A stretch of 64,000 nt of DNA from Flavobacterium saliperosum (GTDB lineage Bacteria > Bacteroidota > Bacteroidia > Flavobacteriales > Flavobacteriaceae), in the NCBI RefSeq assembly GCF_900100625.1, contig NZ_FMTY01000002.1, positions 248,001-312,000 on the forward strand. Direction: 5' to 3'. The position numbers and the translations under genes were made by a program. Positions 26,625 to 34,682 of the stretch are shown here, piece after piece. Positions within the stretch are counted from its first letter, which is position 1; every line of letters starts with the position of its first letter. The notes under the pieces were generated by a model, which worked only from the letters and a program-made list of their open reading frames with translations, ran no database searches and was not told the DNA's origin.

Positions 26625-29567
26625 ATGAAGAAAAAGTATTTTTTAGCTTTATCTCTTTCACTATCCCTCATTGCGTCACTTCAGGCGCAGGATAATCAAA
26701 AAGTATCAGATGATAGAGCGTATCAGAAAATTAAAACATTTGAAAATCCGTTGCCAAAAGACGCTGCCATTGGTGTTTTTGTCAAAGAGAACAAATTAGG
26801 AAGAGGCTATGTTTTTCAACCCAAAAAAGAAAACACAGACAAAAACGGAAATGTTCACCAAAGACATCAGCAGTATTTTAATGGATTAAAAGTAGAGTTC
26901 GGAACAATCATAACCCACAGTTCTGAAGGAAAAGTATATACCATTAACGGAGAACTGTATAACGCATCCAATTTGAACATTGTTCCAACTTTAACTAAAG
27001 AACAGGGATTTCAAAAAGCTATTGCCTTTAAAAATGCCAAAAAATATCTTTGGGAAGATGCCTCGCAAGCCCAGATGATGGATTATAAGAAACCGGAAGG
27101 CGAATTGTTGATTTTACCGAATGTGAAAACCGGAGGGGTAAATTTAGCCTATAAGTACGATGTTTACACAATAGACCCGATTTCAAGAGATGAAATTTAC
27201 GTGGATGCCCATACCGGAGTAATCCTTTATAAAAACCCGGTTATCAAGCATGCCGATAAATTGGTATCAAGTGCTGAAACCAAAGCACAGGTTGATAAAA
27301 TGGAAATGCTGGTGGCCGGAACTGCAGCTACAAGATACAGCGGCAGTAAAACCATCGAAACTACTTTTGATACCGGTTTAAGCAAATATGTTTTATTGGA
27401 CAATACAAGAGGTAACGGAATCGTGACTTACAATTGCCAGAAAACCACAACGTATCAAAGTACACATTTTCAGGATAATGACAATAACTGGACCTCGGCT
27501 GAGTTTGCCAATATCAATAAAGACAACGGAGCTTTAGATGCCCATTGGGGAGCGGAAATGACCTATGATTTCTGGCAAAATATTTTCGGAAGAAACAGTT
27601 TTGACGATAACGGTGCTCAAATCAGAAGTTATGTTCATTATCGTCAGGTTGCTAATCAAAATTTAGTCAATGCGTTTTGGAATGGTAGTGTAATGACATA
27701 CGGAGACGGTAATTCGACAGTTAATATTTTAACGTCTATCGATGTTTGCGGTCACGAAATCGGACATGCCATTTGTAGTTATACAGCTGATTTGGCTTAT
27801 CAAAACCAATCCGGAGGAATCAATGAAGGCTATTCGGATATTTGGGGAGCCTGTATTGAGCATTACGGAAGAACGGGATCTTTATCCGGTACACCGGTGG
27901 CCAATGTTTGGAAAATAGCAGAAGATTTATCTTCAACAGGAACACCGTTCCGTTCGATGAGCAGTCCAAGAACTTACGGCAATCCGGATACTTACCTGGG
28001 ACAATACTGGACGCCAACAGGGGACGAAGCAGGTTGTGTGCCCGCCAGTGGTAATGACCAATGTGGAGTACACAACAATAGTGGCGTAATGAATCACTGG
28101 TTTTACATTTTAACGGTTGGTAAATCGGGAACCAATAATGCTCCGGTTCCGGATACCTATAACGTAACCGGTATTGGAATGGCAAAATCTTCTGAAATCG
28201 CTTATTTGGCGGAAAGAGATTACCTGACACCCAACTCTACGTATTTGGATGTAAGAAATGCCACTCTACAGGTAGCGGGTGATTTGTATTGTCCAAACAG
28301 TCCTGAAGTTATCGCTGTTACGAATGCCTGGTATGCGGTAAATGTTGGTGAGCAGTATGTCGGATACCCAACAGATGTAGCAGTGAAAAGCGTTTCAGGT
28401 AGTTTGAATGTTGCTTGTGGTACGGCAATTACGCCAACAATACGAATTGAAAACGCAGGTACCGGAACAACACCGATAACTACGGCAAATGTTTCTTATA
28501 CAATTGACGGAGGTCCGGCGACAAATTTGGTTTGGAACGGAAATTTAGGTATCTGTCAAAGTGATGATTTCACTTTTCCAATAGGAACTTTATCCAGAGG
28601 AACCCATGTTTTAAGTGTTACGACCACCATTTCAGGAGACGGAAATTCGGCTAACAATACCAAATCGGCAATAATCATTGTGAATGATGCTGGTGTTGTA
28701 AATCAGATTAATAGTTTCGAATCCGCAACAGACGTTTTGGTTTCTGTAGACGATAACGGAACCAATAATTTATGGCAAAGAGGAACATCAACAAAAACAC
28801 AATTATCGAATGCTGTTGCCGGTAATTCAAAAGTTTACGCAACAAATTTAGGAGGTTTGTATACTGACGGAACAAAATCGTATTTGGTTTCCCAGTGTTA
28901 TGACTTAACTTCAGTTCAAAATCCAATGTTGAAATTCGATATGGCTTATGATCTGGAAACGGATTGGGATTTAGCTTACATGCAATATTCTACTGATGGC
29001 GGAGCAAACTGGACAGCTTTAGGAACCGGAGTAAGTGCAAACTGGTATACCAGCAGCAGAACACCAAACGGAAGCGATTGTTTTAATTGTATTGGAGGGC
29101 AGTGGACCGGCGAAGCGGCTTCAGCACATCCGGCAGGAGGAACCAATGGTCAGAAACGTCCATACAGTTTTAGCTTAGCAAGTTTTGGAAATGGAGGAGC
29201 TACACCACAATCCAACATTATTTTCAGATTTGTTTTCCATTCCGATGAAGCGGTACAGGAAGAAGGGGTAATCATAGATAATTTCGTAATCGAAGGAACG
29301 TTATCAACCTCTGAAAATAATTTTGAGACATTTAATGTTTGGCCAAATCCATCTAACGGTAATGTGAACATTCAGTTAAATACTTCCGATAAAGTCAATG
29401 TTACTTTATTTGACATCAGAGGAAGAAAAGTATATAATAATGTATTTACTTCTTCGGGAGCAATGTTTAGTCAGGAAGTGAATTTCAATTCGTTAGAAAA
29501 AGGAATTTATTTGTTGAATGTTGAATCTGAAGGTAAAAAAGCAACGAAGAAGTTAATCATAAACTAA
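26625..29567 (+). CDS. Secreted M4 (thermolysin-type) metalloprotease with T9SS sorting domain
   Basis: Preproprotease of 980 residues. Order: signal peptide (MKKKYFLALSLSLSLIASLQAQ), FTP/PepSY-like propeptide to about residue 230, and an M4 catalytic domain. The catalytic domain has the zinc site HEIGH at 377-381 and the third ligand Glu401 in NEGYSD. A CARDB-like beta domain and a galactose-binding-like beta region (about 700-895) follow, then a type IX sorting domain starting at FNVWPNPSNG. Likely an extracellular protein-degrading enzyme. A near-consensus -7 (TAATATTG, 26575-26582) precedes it, and a strong terminator follows. Confidence 0.94.
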   Translation: MKKKYFLALSLSLSLIASLQAQDNQKVSDDRAYQKIKTFENPLPKDAAIGVFVKENKLGRGYVFQPKKENTDKNGNVHQRHQQYFNGLKVEFGTIITHSSEGKVYTINGELYNASNLNIVPTLTKEQGFQKAIAFKNAKKYLWEDASQAQMMDYKKPEGELLILPNVKTGGVNLAYKYDVYTIDPISRDEIYVDAHTGVILYKNPVIKHADKLVSSAETKAQVDKMEMLVAGTAATRYSGSKTIETTFDTGLSKYVLLDNTRGNGIVTYNCQKTTTYQSTHFQDNDNNWTSAEFANINKDNGALDAHWGAEMTYDFWQNIFGRNSFDDNGAQIRSYVHYRQVANQNLVNAFWNGSVMTYGDGNSTVNILTSIDVCGHEIGHAICSYTADLAYQNQSGGINEGYSDIWGACIEHYGRTGSLSGTPVANVWKIAEDLSSTGTPFRSMSSPRTYGNPDTYLGQYWTPTGDEAGCVPASGNDQCGVHNNSGVMNHWFYILTVGKSGTNNAPVPDTYNVTGIGMAKSSEIAYLAERDYLTPNSTYLDVRNATLQVAGDLYCPNSPEVIAVTNAWYAVNVGEQYVGYPTDVAVKSVSGSLNVACGTAITPTIRIENAGTGTTPITTANVSYTIDGGPATNLVWNGNLGICQSDDFTFPIGTLSRGTHVLSVTTTISGDGNSANNTKSAIIIVNDAGVVNQINSFESATDVLVSVDDNGTNNLWQRGTSTKTQLSNAVAGNSKVYATNLGGLYTDGTKSYLVSQCYDLTSVQNPMLKFDMAYDLETDWDLAYMQYSTDGGANWTALGTGVSANWYTSSRTPNGSDCFNCIGGQWTGEAASAHPAGGTNGQKRPYSFSLASFGNGGATPQSNIIFRFVFHSDEAVQEEGVIIDNFVIEGTLSTSENNFETFNVWPNPSNGNVNIQLNTSDKVNVTLFDIRGRKVYNNVFTSSGAMFSQEVNFNSLEKGIYLLNVESEGKKATKKLIIN

Positions 29568-29586
29568 TCGTTTTACAATAGAAAGC

Positions 29587-29620
29587 AAGCGGATAAAAGT
29601 CACATTTTATCCGCTTTTTT
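29587..29620 (+). terminator. Terminator of the M4 protease gene
   Basis: Perfect 12-bp stem AAGCGGATAAAA/TTTTATCCGCTT (29587-29598/29605-29616) with a 6-base loop, then T residues. Confidence 0.93.
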
Positions 29621-29706
29621 ATTTTTCAGGACTACACAATTTTATGTTAATTAACAGGTTGAAAAAAGTAAGAATATTTAACTTTAAACAATTAAAAAAC
29701 GATTCC

Positions 29707-30243
29707 ATGAAAAGTTGGGGTATTTTGTTATTGTTTACAGGGTTTTTATCGTTTGCTCAAGACAATGGCAATACGGTGGCATCGGCGTTGAAACCAATAA
29801 AGATTTATGAAAGTGGCGGAGTGAAAATAGCTTCTTATGATTTCAATTCCTTTGAACCCATACTGCATAAAAAGGACAATACAACCTATGTCATTAATTT
29901 TTGGGCTACGTGGTGTTTACCCTGTGTGAAAGAGTTGCCGTATTTTGAACAGTTGAACGAAAAATACAAAAATCAGAACGTTAAAGTGATTCTGGTGAGT
30001 ATGGACATGCCCAATAAAGTGGAATCGGTTTTGATTCCTTTTATTCTTAAGAAAAAATTGCAGTCGGAAATACTCCATCTCGACGATCCTGATGCTAATG
30101 CCTGGATTGAAAAAGTGGATGCAATCTGGAGCGGCGCCATTCCGGCAACGGTAATTTATAACGCAAACAAAAGCATGTTTTACGAACGTTCTTTTACGTA
30201 TTCCGATTTGGAAAATGAATTATTACAAATCATCAATAAATAA
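29707..30243 (+). CDS. TlpA-like thiol-disulfide oxidoreductase, exported
   Basis: Thioredoxin-fold protein of 178 residues. The start is set at ATG 29707, which opens a signal peptide (MKSWGILLLFTGFLSFAQ). The longer frame from 29644 adds 21 basic residues without similarity. The active site is WCLPC in NFWATWCLPCVKE, and the cis-Pro motif is IPAT. It probably reduces periplasmic disulfides. The next gene starts three bases after its stop, which indicates an operon of three redox or sulfur proteins. Confidence 0.88.
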   Translation: MKSWGILLLFTGFLSFAQDNGNTVASALKPIKIYESGGVKIASYDFNSFEPILHKKDNTTYVINFWATWCLPCVKELPYFEQLNEKYKNQNVKVILVSMDMPNKVESVLIPFILKKKLQSEILHLDDPDANAWIEKVDAIWSGAIPATVIYNANKSMFYERSFTYSDLENELLQIINK

Positions 30244-30246
30244 ACT

Positions 30247-30858
30247 ATGAGAACATTTAAAATTTCAGCTTTACTCGTTTTAATAACAGTATTTAGTGCA
30301 TTTACGGCACTTTCTTCGGATTCCGGGTATCAGATTGATGATATCGCCGCCGATTTCAGCTTAAAAAATGTAAACAACAAAAAGGTTTCCCTTAGTGATT
30401 ATAAAGACGCGAAGGGCTTTATTGTCATTTTTACCTGTAACCATTGTCCGTATGCCAAAGCCTATGAAGATCGTATCATTGCTTTGGACAAGCGATATGA
30501 AAGCTTAGGGTATCCGGTGATTGCCATCAATCCGAATAATCCTGCCGTACAACCGGATGACAGTTTCGATTTAATGCAGAAAAGAGCCAAAGAAAAAGGC
30601 TTTACCTTCCCGTATTTATTCGATGAAGGACAGAAAATTTATCCGAAATTCGGAGCAACCAAAACGCCACACGTATATGTTTTAGAGAAAACCAAAGCGG
30701 GTAATGTTGTAAAATACATCGGAGCGATTGATGATAATTATTCGGATGAAACCGCGGTTAAAACAAAATATGTGGAAAATGCCGTGAATGCCTTATTGAA
30801 AAATGAAGAGGTTCCCGTAAAAACAACCAAGGCTATTGGATGTTCCATTAAAGCATAG
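30247..30858 (+). CDS. Exported thioredoxin-like (AhpC/TSA-type) protein
   Basis: Protein of 203 residues with an N-terminal signal/anchor helix and a thioredoxin fold. The motif CNHCPYAK replaces the classical CGPC; this CxxCP form is typical of a Bacteroidota group related to peroxiredoxins. It also has INPNNPAVQPDDSF and the cis-Pro region ATKTPHVYV. Substrate is unknown. It sits between the TlpA-like gene and a rhodanese gene. Confidence 0.85.
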   Translation: MRTFKISALLVLITVFSAFTALSSDSGYQIDDIAADFSLKNVNNKKVSLSDYKDAKGFIVIFTCNHCPYAKAYEDRIIALDKRYESLGYPVIAINPNNPAVQPDDSFDLMQKRAKEKGFTFPYLFDEGQKIYPKFGATKTPHVYVLEKTKAGNVVKYIGAIDDNYSDETAVKTKYVENAVNALLKNEEVPVKTTKAIGCSIKA

Positions 30859-30882
30859 TATTTTTGATAAAAATAATTAAAA

Positions 30883-31197
30883 ATGGACATTTCTCAGGAA
30901 CAATGGTGGCAAGAAGCCCAAAACGATAAAAACGGAGTTATCCTTGATGTGAGAACGGAGGGTGAATGGAACGAAGGCATTATTCCCGGAGCCATTCATA
31001 TCGACATCTACAAAGGTCAGGGATTCATCTATAAGGTGGACGAATTGGATAAATCGAAAAACTATTATATCTATTGCCGTTCGGGAGGACGAAGCGGTCA
31101 GGCCTGTAACATCATGCAGCAAATGGGTTTTACCAATACCTATAACCTGATTGGCGGTATAATGGAGTGGGACGGACCGGTTGTTTCACCGGAATAA
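30883..31197 (+). CDS. Single-domain rhodanese-like protein
   Basis: Sulfurtransferase-like protein of 104 residues with no signal peptide. The active loop is CRSGGRS with Cys65, the substrate-binding segment is VILDVRTEGEWNEGIIPGA, and the C-terminal NLIGGIMEWDGP is typical. It is third in the redox operon and is followed by a bidirectional terminator. Confidence 0.92.
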   Translation: MDISQEQWWQEAQNDKNGVILDVRTEGEWNEGIIPGAIHIDIYKGQGFIYKVDELDKSKNYYIYCRSGGRSGQACNIMQQMGFTNTYNLIGGIMEWDGPVVSPE

Positions 31198-31198
31198 A

Positions 31199-31229
31199 TA
31201 AAAAAAGGAGCATTTCGCTCCTTTTTTTA
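31199..31229. terminator. Bidirectional terminator between rhodanese and fnr-like genes
   Basis: Stem GGAGC/GCTCC (31207-31211/31217-31221) extended by A/T pairs (A-run before, T-run after), with a 5-base loop. It overlaps the stop codon of the minus-strand regulator gene. Confidence 0.85.
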
Positions 31230-31907
31230 TTCTGCCAGTTTTCGCAGCGCTGCCTTATCTTTCAATATTATTTTTTTTCCGCTGAGTTCAATCCAACCGC
31301 TTTTGTTAAAATCCGAAAGCAAACGAATGCAGCTTTCCGTAGCCGTTCCGATAATACTGGAGATTTCGTCTCTGGATAATTGGATTTTCAGGGAATCATC
31401 TTCATTTACTCCAAAAGCATCGTGAAGATAAAGTAACGTGGCAGCAAGGCGTTCTTTTACACTTTTTTGGGCCAGATTTACCAATACGTTATCGGCTTCT
31501 TTTAAATCATGACAAACATTTTTCATCATATTTAATGAAAACTTATTGTTGACATTAAAAAACTCCATAACCTGACTTTTCGGAATAAAACAAACATGCA
31601 TATCTTCCAATGCAACCGCACCTAAATTCGTCGGTTCCTCACTGATTAGTGAACGTTGCCCTAACAATTCGCCTTTGGTAACGAGTTTTACAATCTGATC
31701 TTTACCGTTGGAACTTAATTTTGTGAGTTTACAAACACCGTCTTTGATACAAAAAATACCATCTAAATTGTCACCTTCATCAAAAATAACATCTCCTTTT
31801 TTAACGGTATAGGAAGTTTTACAATCAGCAAGCTTCACTAATTCATCTTTATTCAGCGCTTTTAATGCACTGAATTCTCTAACAATACATTGTTCACATT
31901 TACTCAT
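31227..31907 (-). CDS. Crp/Fnr family regulator, FNR-like (probable oxygen-responsive)
   Basis: Regulator of 226 residues with a cNMP-binding-like beta roll and a C-terminal HTH (SRDEISSIIGTATESCIRLLSDF). The start is ATG 31907; a longer version would begin with TTG. Cys4 and Cys7 (CEQC) align with Cys20 and Cys23 of E. coli FNR. Cys106 in MHVCFIP matches Cys122 (MVCEIP). The Cys29 position is Ser13, so three of the four classical cluster ligands are present. It is divergent from ccoI. The shared palindrome at 31941-31954 is centred over its own promoter (-7 TATCTTTG, 31926-31933), suggesting autorepression. It is the likely activator of the cbb3 and hemN genes. Confidence 0.88.
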   Translation of the reverse strand: MSKCEQCIVREFSALKALNKDELVKLADCKTSYTVKKGDVIFDEGDNLDGIFCIKDGVCKLTKLSSNGKDQIVKLVTKGELLGQRSLISEEPTNLGAVALEDMHVCFIPKSQVMEFFNVNNKFSLNMMKNVCHDLKEADNVLVNLAQKSVKERLAATLLYLHDAFGVNEDDSLKIQLSRDEISSIIGTATESCIRLLSDFNKSGWIELSGKKIILKDKAALRKLAE

Positions 31908-31940
31908 TATTTCTGATTGTTTTTGCAAAGATACTAAAGG

Positions 31941-31954
31941 ATGACAAATATCAT
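31941..31954. promoter_or_regulatory. FNR-type box A (ccoI / fnr-like divergent promoter)
   Basis: ATGACAAATATCAT. Its centre is 36.5 bases from the end of the plus-strand -7-like AAACTTTG (31977-31984) of ccoI, which puts it near -42, an activating position. On the other strand it overlaps the spacer of the regulator's own promoter. Confidence 0.8.
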
Positions 31955-32007
31955 ATTTTAAAAATACTTAAATTGTAAACTTTGTACCAGGTAAATGAGC
32001 AAATTTT

Positions 32008-34380
32008 ATGAATGCACAAAATTGTTTCCATTGTGGTAACGATATTGTAAAAGCGGATGAAATTATTTTTGACGAGAAATTATTCTGTTGTAGCGGATGT
32101 AAAACCGTATACGAAATTTTCAGTCTGAATGATTTAACCTGTTATTACGATTTTGAGAATGCTCCAGGAGCAACACCACAGGATATTAAAGGTAAATATG
32201 ATTTTTTAGATAATGAAGACATTGTTTCCAAACTTCTCGAATTCCAGGAGGATACAACACACATTGTTTCACTTTACATTCCTCATATACACTGTAGTTC
32301 GTGTATTTGGATTTTGGAAAATCTACACAAACTTCAAAAAGGAATCGCCTCTTCGCAGGTAAATTTCCATGAGAAGAAAGTGAGGATTACTTTTAATCCG
32401 AATGAAACCAATCTGAAAGACATCGTTTTAATGATGAGTTCTATCGGATACGAGCCCTACATCAGTCTGGAAAATTATGAAACCAAGAAACAATCGGTCG
32501 ATCGGAGTTTGTATTATAAAATCGGAGTTGCGTTTTTCTGTTTCGGAAATATCATGCTTTTATCGTTTCCCGAATATTTCGAGGTAGGCGAATTCTGGAT
32601 TGAACAATACAAAGGTTTCTTCCGCTGGCTGATATTCGCACTTTCCTTACCGGCATTTTTCTACTCGGCTTGGGGCTATTATGTTTCGGCCTGGAAAAGC
32701 ATCAAATCCCGAATGCTGAATATCGACATCCCAATCGCCTTAGGTATTGTGGTGATGTTCGTAAGAAGTACCGTTGATATCGCTTTCGATTACGGTCAGG
32801 GCTTTTTCGACAGTATGTGCGGACTGATTTTCTTCATGCTTCTCGGAAAACTGTTCCAGCAGAAAACCTATAACTTCCTTTCGTTTGAACGCGATTACAA
32901 ATCGTATTTTCCCATAGCGGTTACCAAAATCAATTCGGATGGAACCGAAGAAGCCATTCAGGTTTATGATGTGGAAAAAGGCAACCGATTGCTAATCCGA
33001 AATCAGGAATTGATTCCGGTTGACGGTATACTAATGTCTGAAAAAACCATGATCGATTACAGTTTCGTAACCGGTGAAGAAGTGCCAATTGAAAAGAAAT
33101 CGGGAGATAAGATATTCGCCGGTGGAAAACAGTTGGGAAAAGTGGTGGAAATGGAAGTTTTGCATTCGGTTTCCCAAAGTTACCTGACGCAATTGTGGAG
33201 CAACGATGTTTTTCAGAAACGGGTTGACCAAAAATACAAAACCATCACCGATACCATCAGCCGTTATTTTACCCCTGCCTTATTAGCGTTGGCTTTTATT
33301 TCCTTCGGATACTGGATTTTCATTGATGTTACCACAGCATTCAATGTTTTTACCGCAATCCTGATCGTGGCCTGTCCGTGTGCGTTGGCTTTAACGGCAC
33401 CTTTTACTTTAGGTAACGTATTGCGTATTGTGGGAAGCCGAAAATTGTACCTGAAAAATGCCACTGTAATTGAGCAATTGGCAAAAGTGAATACCATTGT
33501 TTTCGATAAAACCGGTACGATTACGACAAATAAAAAGACTTCCATTACTTATGAAGGTACTGAGCTAACCGATGCGGAACTGAAATTATTGAAAAATACA
33601 TTGCGAGGTTCCAATCATCCTTTAAGCCGACGATTATACGATTACATTCCGAATCAGGAGAAAGGGGAAACTACCCGTTTTGAAGAAATTATCGGAAAAG
33701 GAATTTTTGCTGAAATCGACGGATGCACGGTGAAAATAGGTTCTTCTCAGTTCTTGCAGCATATGAGCGAGAACACGCATAAGAAAACTAAAGTCCACAT
33801 TGAAATTAACGGTGTTTATAAAGGAAGTTATGTTTTCAATAATCAGTACCGACAAGGGTTAGAACAATTATTTGAGAATTTATCCAAGAAATACAATTTA
33901 GTTGTACTGTCAGGAGATAATGACGGCGAACGTAAAATTCTGGAAAAAATGTTACCAAAAAACACCACGTTGGTATTTAATCAGAAACCGGAACAAAAGC
34001 TCGCATTCATCGAAAACCTTCAAAAAGAAGGTAAAAACGTAATGATGATTGGCGACGGATTAAATGATGCGGGTGCTTTGGCGCAAAGTAATATAGGAAT
34101 TTCCATTTCGGAAAACGTGAATGTGTTTTCACCGGCCTGCGATGGTATTCTGGACGCTTCGCAGTTTTCAAAAATCGGATTTTTCATGAGGTATTCTAAA
34201 GATGCGATGAATATCATCATGATGAGTTTCGGTCTATCGTTACTCTATAATGTGGTTGGTTTAAGTTATGCGGTTTCGGGAAATCTGTCGCCCATTGTTG
34301 CGGCTATCATTATGCCCTTGAGTACTGTAACCATTGTGAGTTTTGTAACCATAATGAGTAATGCTTTTGCAAGAAAATAA
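32008..34380 (+). CDS. ccoI: CcoI/FixI copper-transporting P1B-type ATPase
   Basis: Heavy-metal P-type ATPase of 790 residues needed for copper delivery to cbb3 oxidase. The N-terminus has a CxxC...CCSGC metal-binding region (residues 6-31), followed by an HMA-like domain with HCSSC (95-99). The translocation motif is CPCAL, phosphorylation site DKTGT and hinge GDGLND. The gene is directly upstream of ccoS and the oxidase structural genes, which supports the assignment over a general copper exporter. The promoter carries an FNR-type box. Confidence 0.95.
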   Translation: MNAQNCFHCGNDIVKADEIIFDEKLFCCSGCKTVYEIFSLNDLTCYYDFENAPGATPQDIKGKYDFLDNEDIVSKLLEFQEDTTHIVSLYIPHIHCSSCIWILENLHKLQKGIASSQVNFHEKKVRITFNPNETNLKDIVLMMSSIGYEPYISLENYETKKQSVDRSLYYKIGVAFFCFGNIMLLSFPEYFEVGEFWIEQYKGFFRWLIFALSLPAFFYSAWGYYVSAWKSIKSRMLNIDIPIALGIVVMFVRSTVDIAFDYGQGFFDSMCGLIFFMLLGKLFQQKTYNFLSFERDYKSYFPIAVTKINSDGTEEAIQVYDVEKGNRLLIRNQELIPVDGILMSEKTMIDYSFVTGEEVPIEKKSGDKIFAGGKQLGKVVEMEVLHSVSQSYLTQLWSNDVFQKRVDQKYKTITDTISRYFTPALLALAFISFGYWIFIDVTTAFNVFTAILIVACPCALALTAPFTLGNVLRIVGSRKLYLKNATVIEQLAKVNTIVFDKTGTITTNKKTSITYEGTELTDAELKLLKNTLRGSNHPLSRRLYDYIPNQEKGETTRFEEIIGKGIFAEIDGCTVKIGSSQFLQHMSENTHKKTKVHIEINGVYKGSYVFNNQYRQGLEQLFENLSKKYNLVVLSGDNDGERKILEKMLPKNTTLVFNQKPEQKLAFIENLQKEGKNVMMIGDGLNDAGALAQSNIGISISENVNVFSPACDGILDASQFSKIGFFMRYSKDAMNIIMMSFGLSLLYNVVGLSYAVSGNLSPIVAAIIMPLSTVTIVSFVTIMSNAFARK

Positions 34381-34430
34381 ATTTGGTTTTATTGTAAAAA
34401 AAATCGTAATTTTTAACAAAATTTTTAAGT

Positions 34431-34444
34431 ATGACAAATGTCAT
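34431..34444. promoter_or_regulatory. FNR-type box B (ccoS-ccoNOQP promoter)
   Basis: Perfect palindrome ATGACA-AA-TGTCAT. Its centre lies 36.5 bases before the end of the -7 element TAACTTTG (34467-34474), the same spacing as boxes A and C. Confidence 0.85.
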
Positions 34445-34466
34445 GTTTTAACAGAAGTTCCTAAAG

Positions 34467-34474
34467 TAACTTTG
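34467..34474 (+). promoter_or_regulatory. -7 element of the cbb3 oxidase operon
   Basis: TAACTTTG matches TAnnTTTG and lies 17 bases before the ccoS ATG. No -33 TTG is present at the usual distance. The FNR-type box occupies the upstream position, as expected for an activator-dependent promoter. Confidence 0.75.
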
Positions 34475-34491
34475 TCAAATAAACTTAAGGT

Positions 34492-34680
34492 ATGAGTGTA
34501 ATTTATCTATTAATCTCCATCAGTATCGTTGTCGCAGCGGTGTTTCTGTACATTTTTATCAGAGCAGTAAAAAGCGGTCAGTTCGACGACGATTACACCC
34601 CATCGGTCAGAATGCTTTTTGACGATGAATTGAAAAAAGAATCCAAACAAATCAGAACACAAATAGAAAAACAGAACTAA
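34492..34680 (+). CDS. ccoS: cbb3 oxidase assembly protein CcoS
   Basis: Small protein of 62 residues with one N-terminal membrane helix (YLLISISIVVAAVFLYIFI) and the conserved segment SGQFDDDYTPSVRMLFDD. CcoS helps insert heme and copper into subunit CcoN. It is the first gene after FNR-type box B, and the ccoNO start follows two bases after its stop. Confidence 0.95.
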   Translation: MSVIYLLISISIVVAAVFLYIFIRAVKSGQFDDDYTPSVRMLFDDELKKESKQIRTQIEKQN

Positions 34681-34682
34681 TT

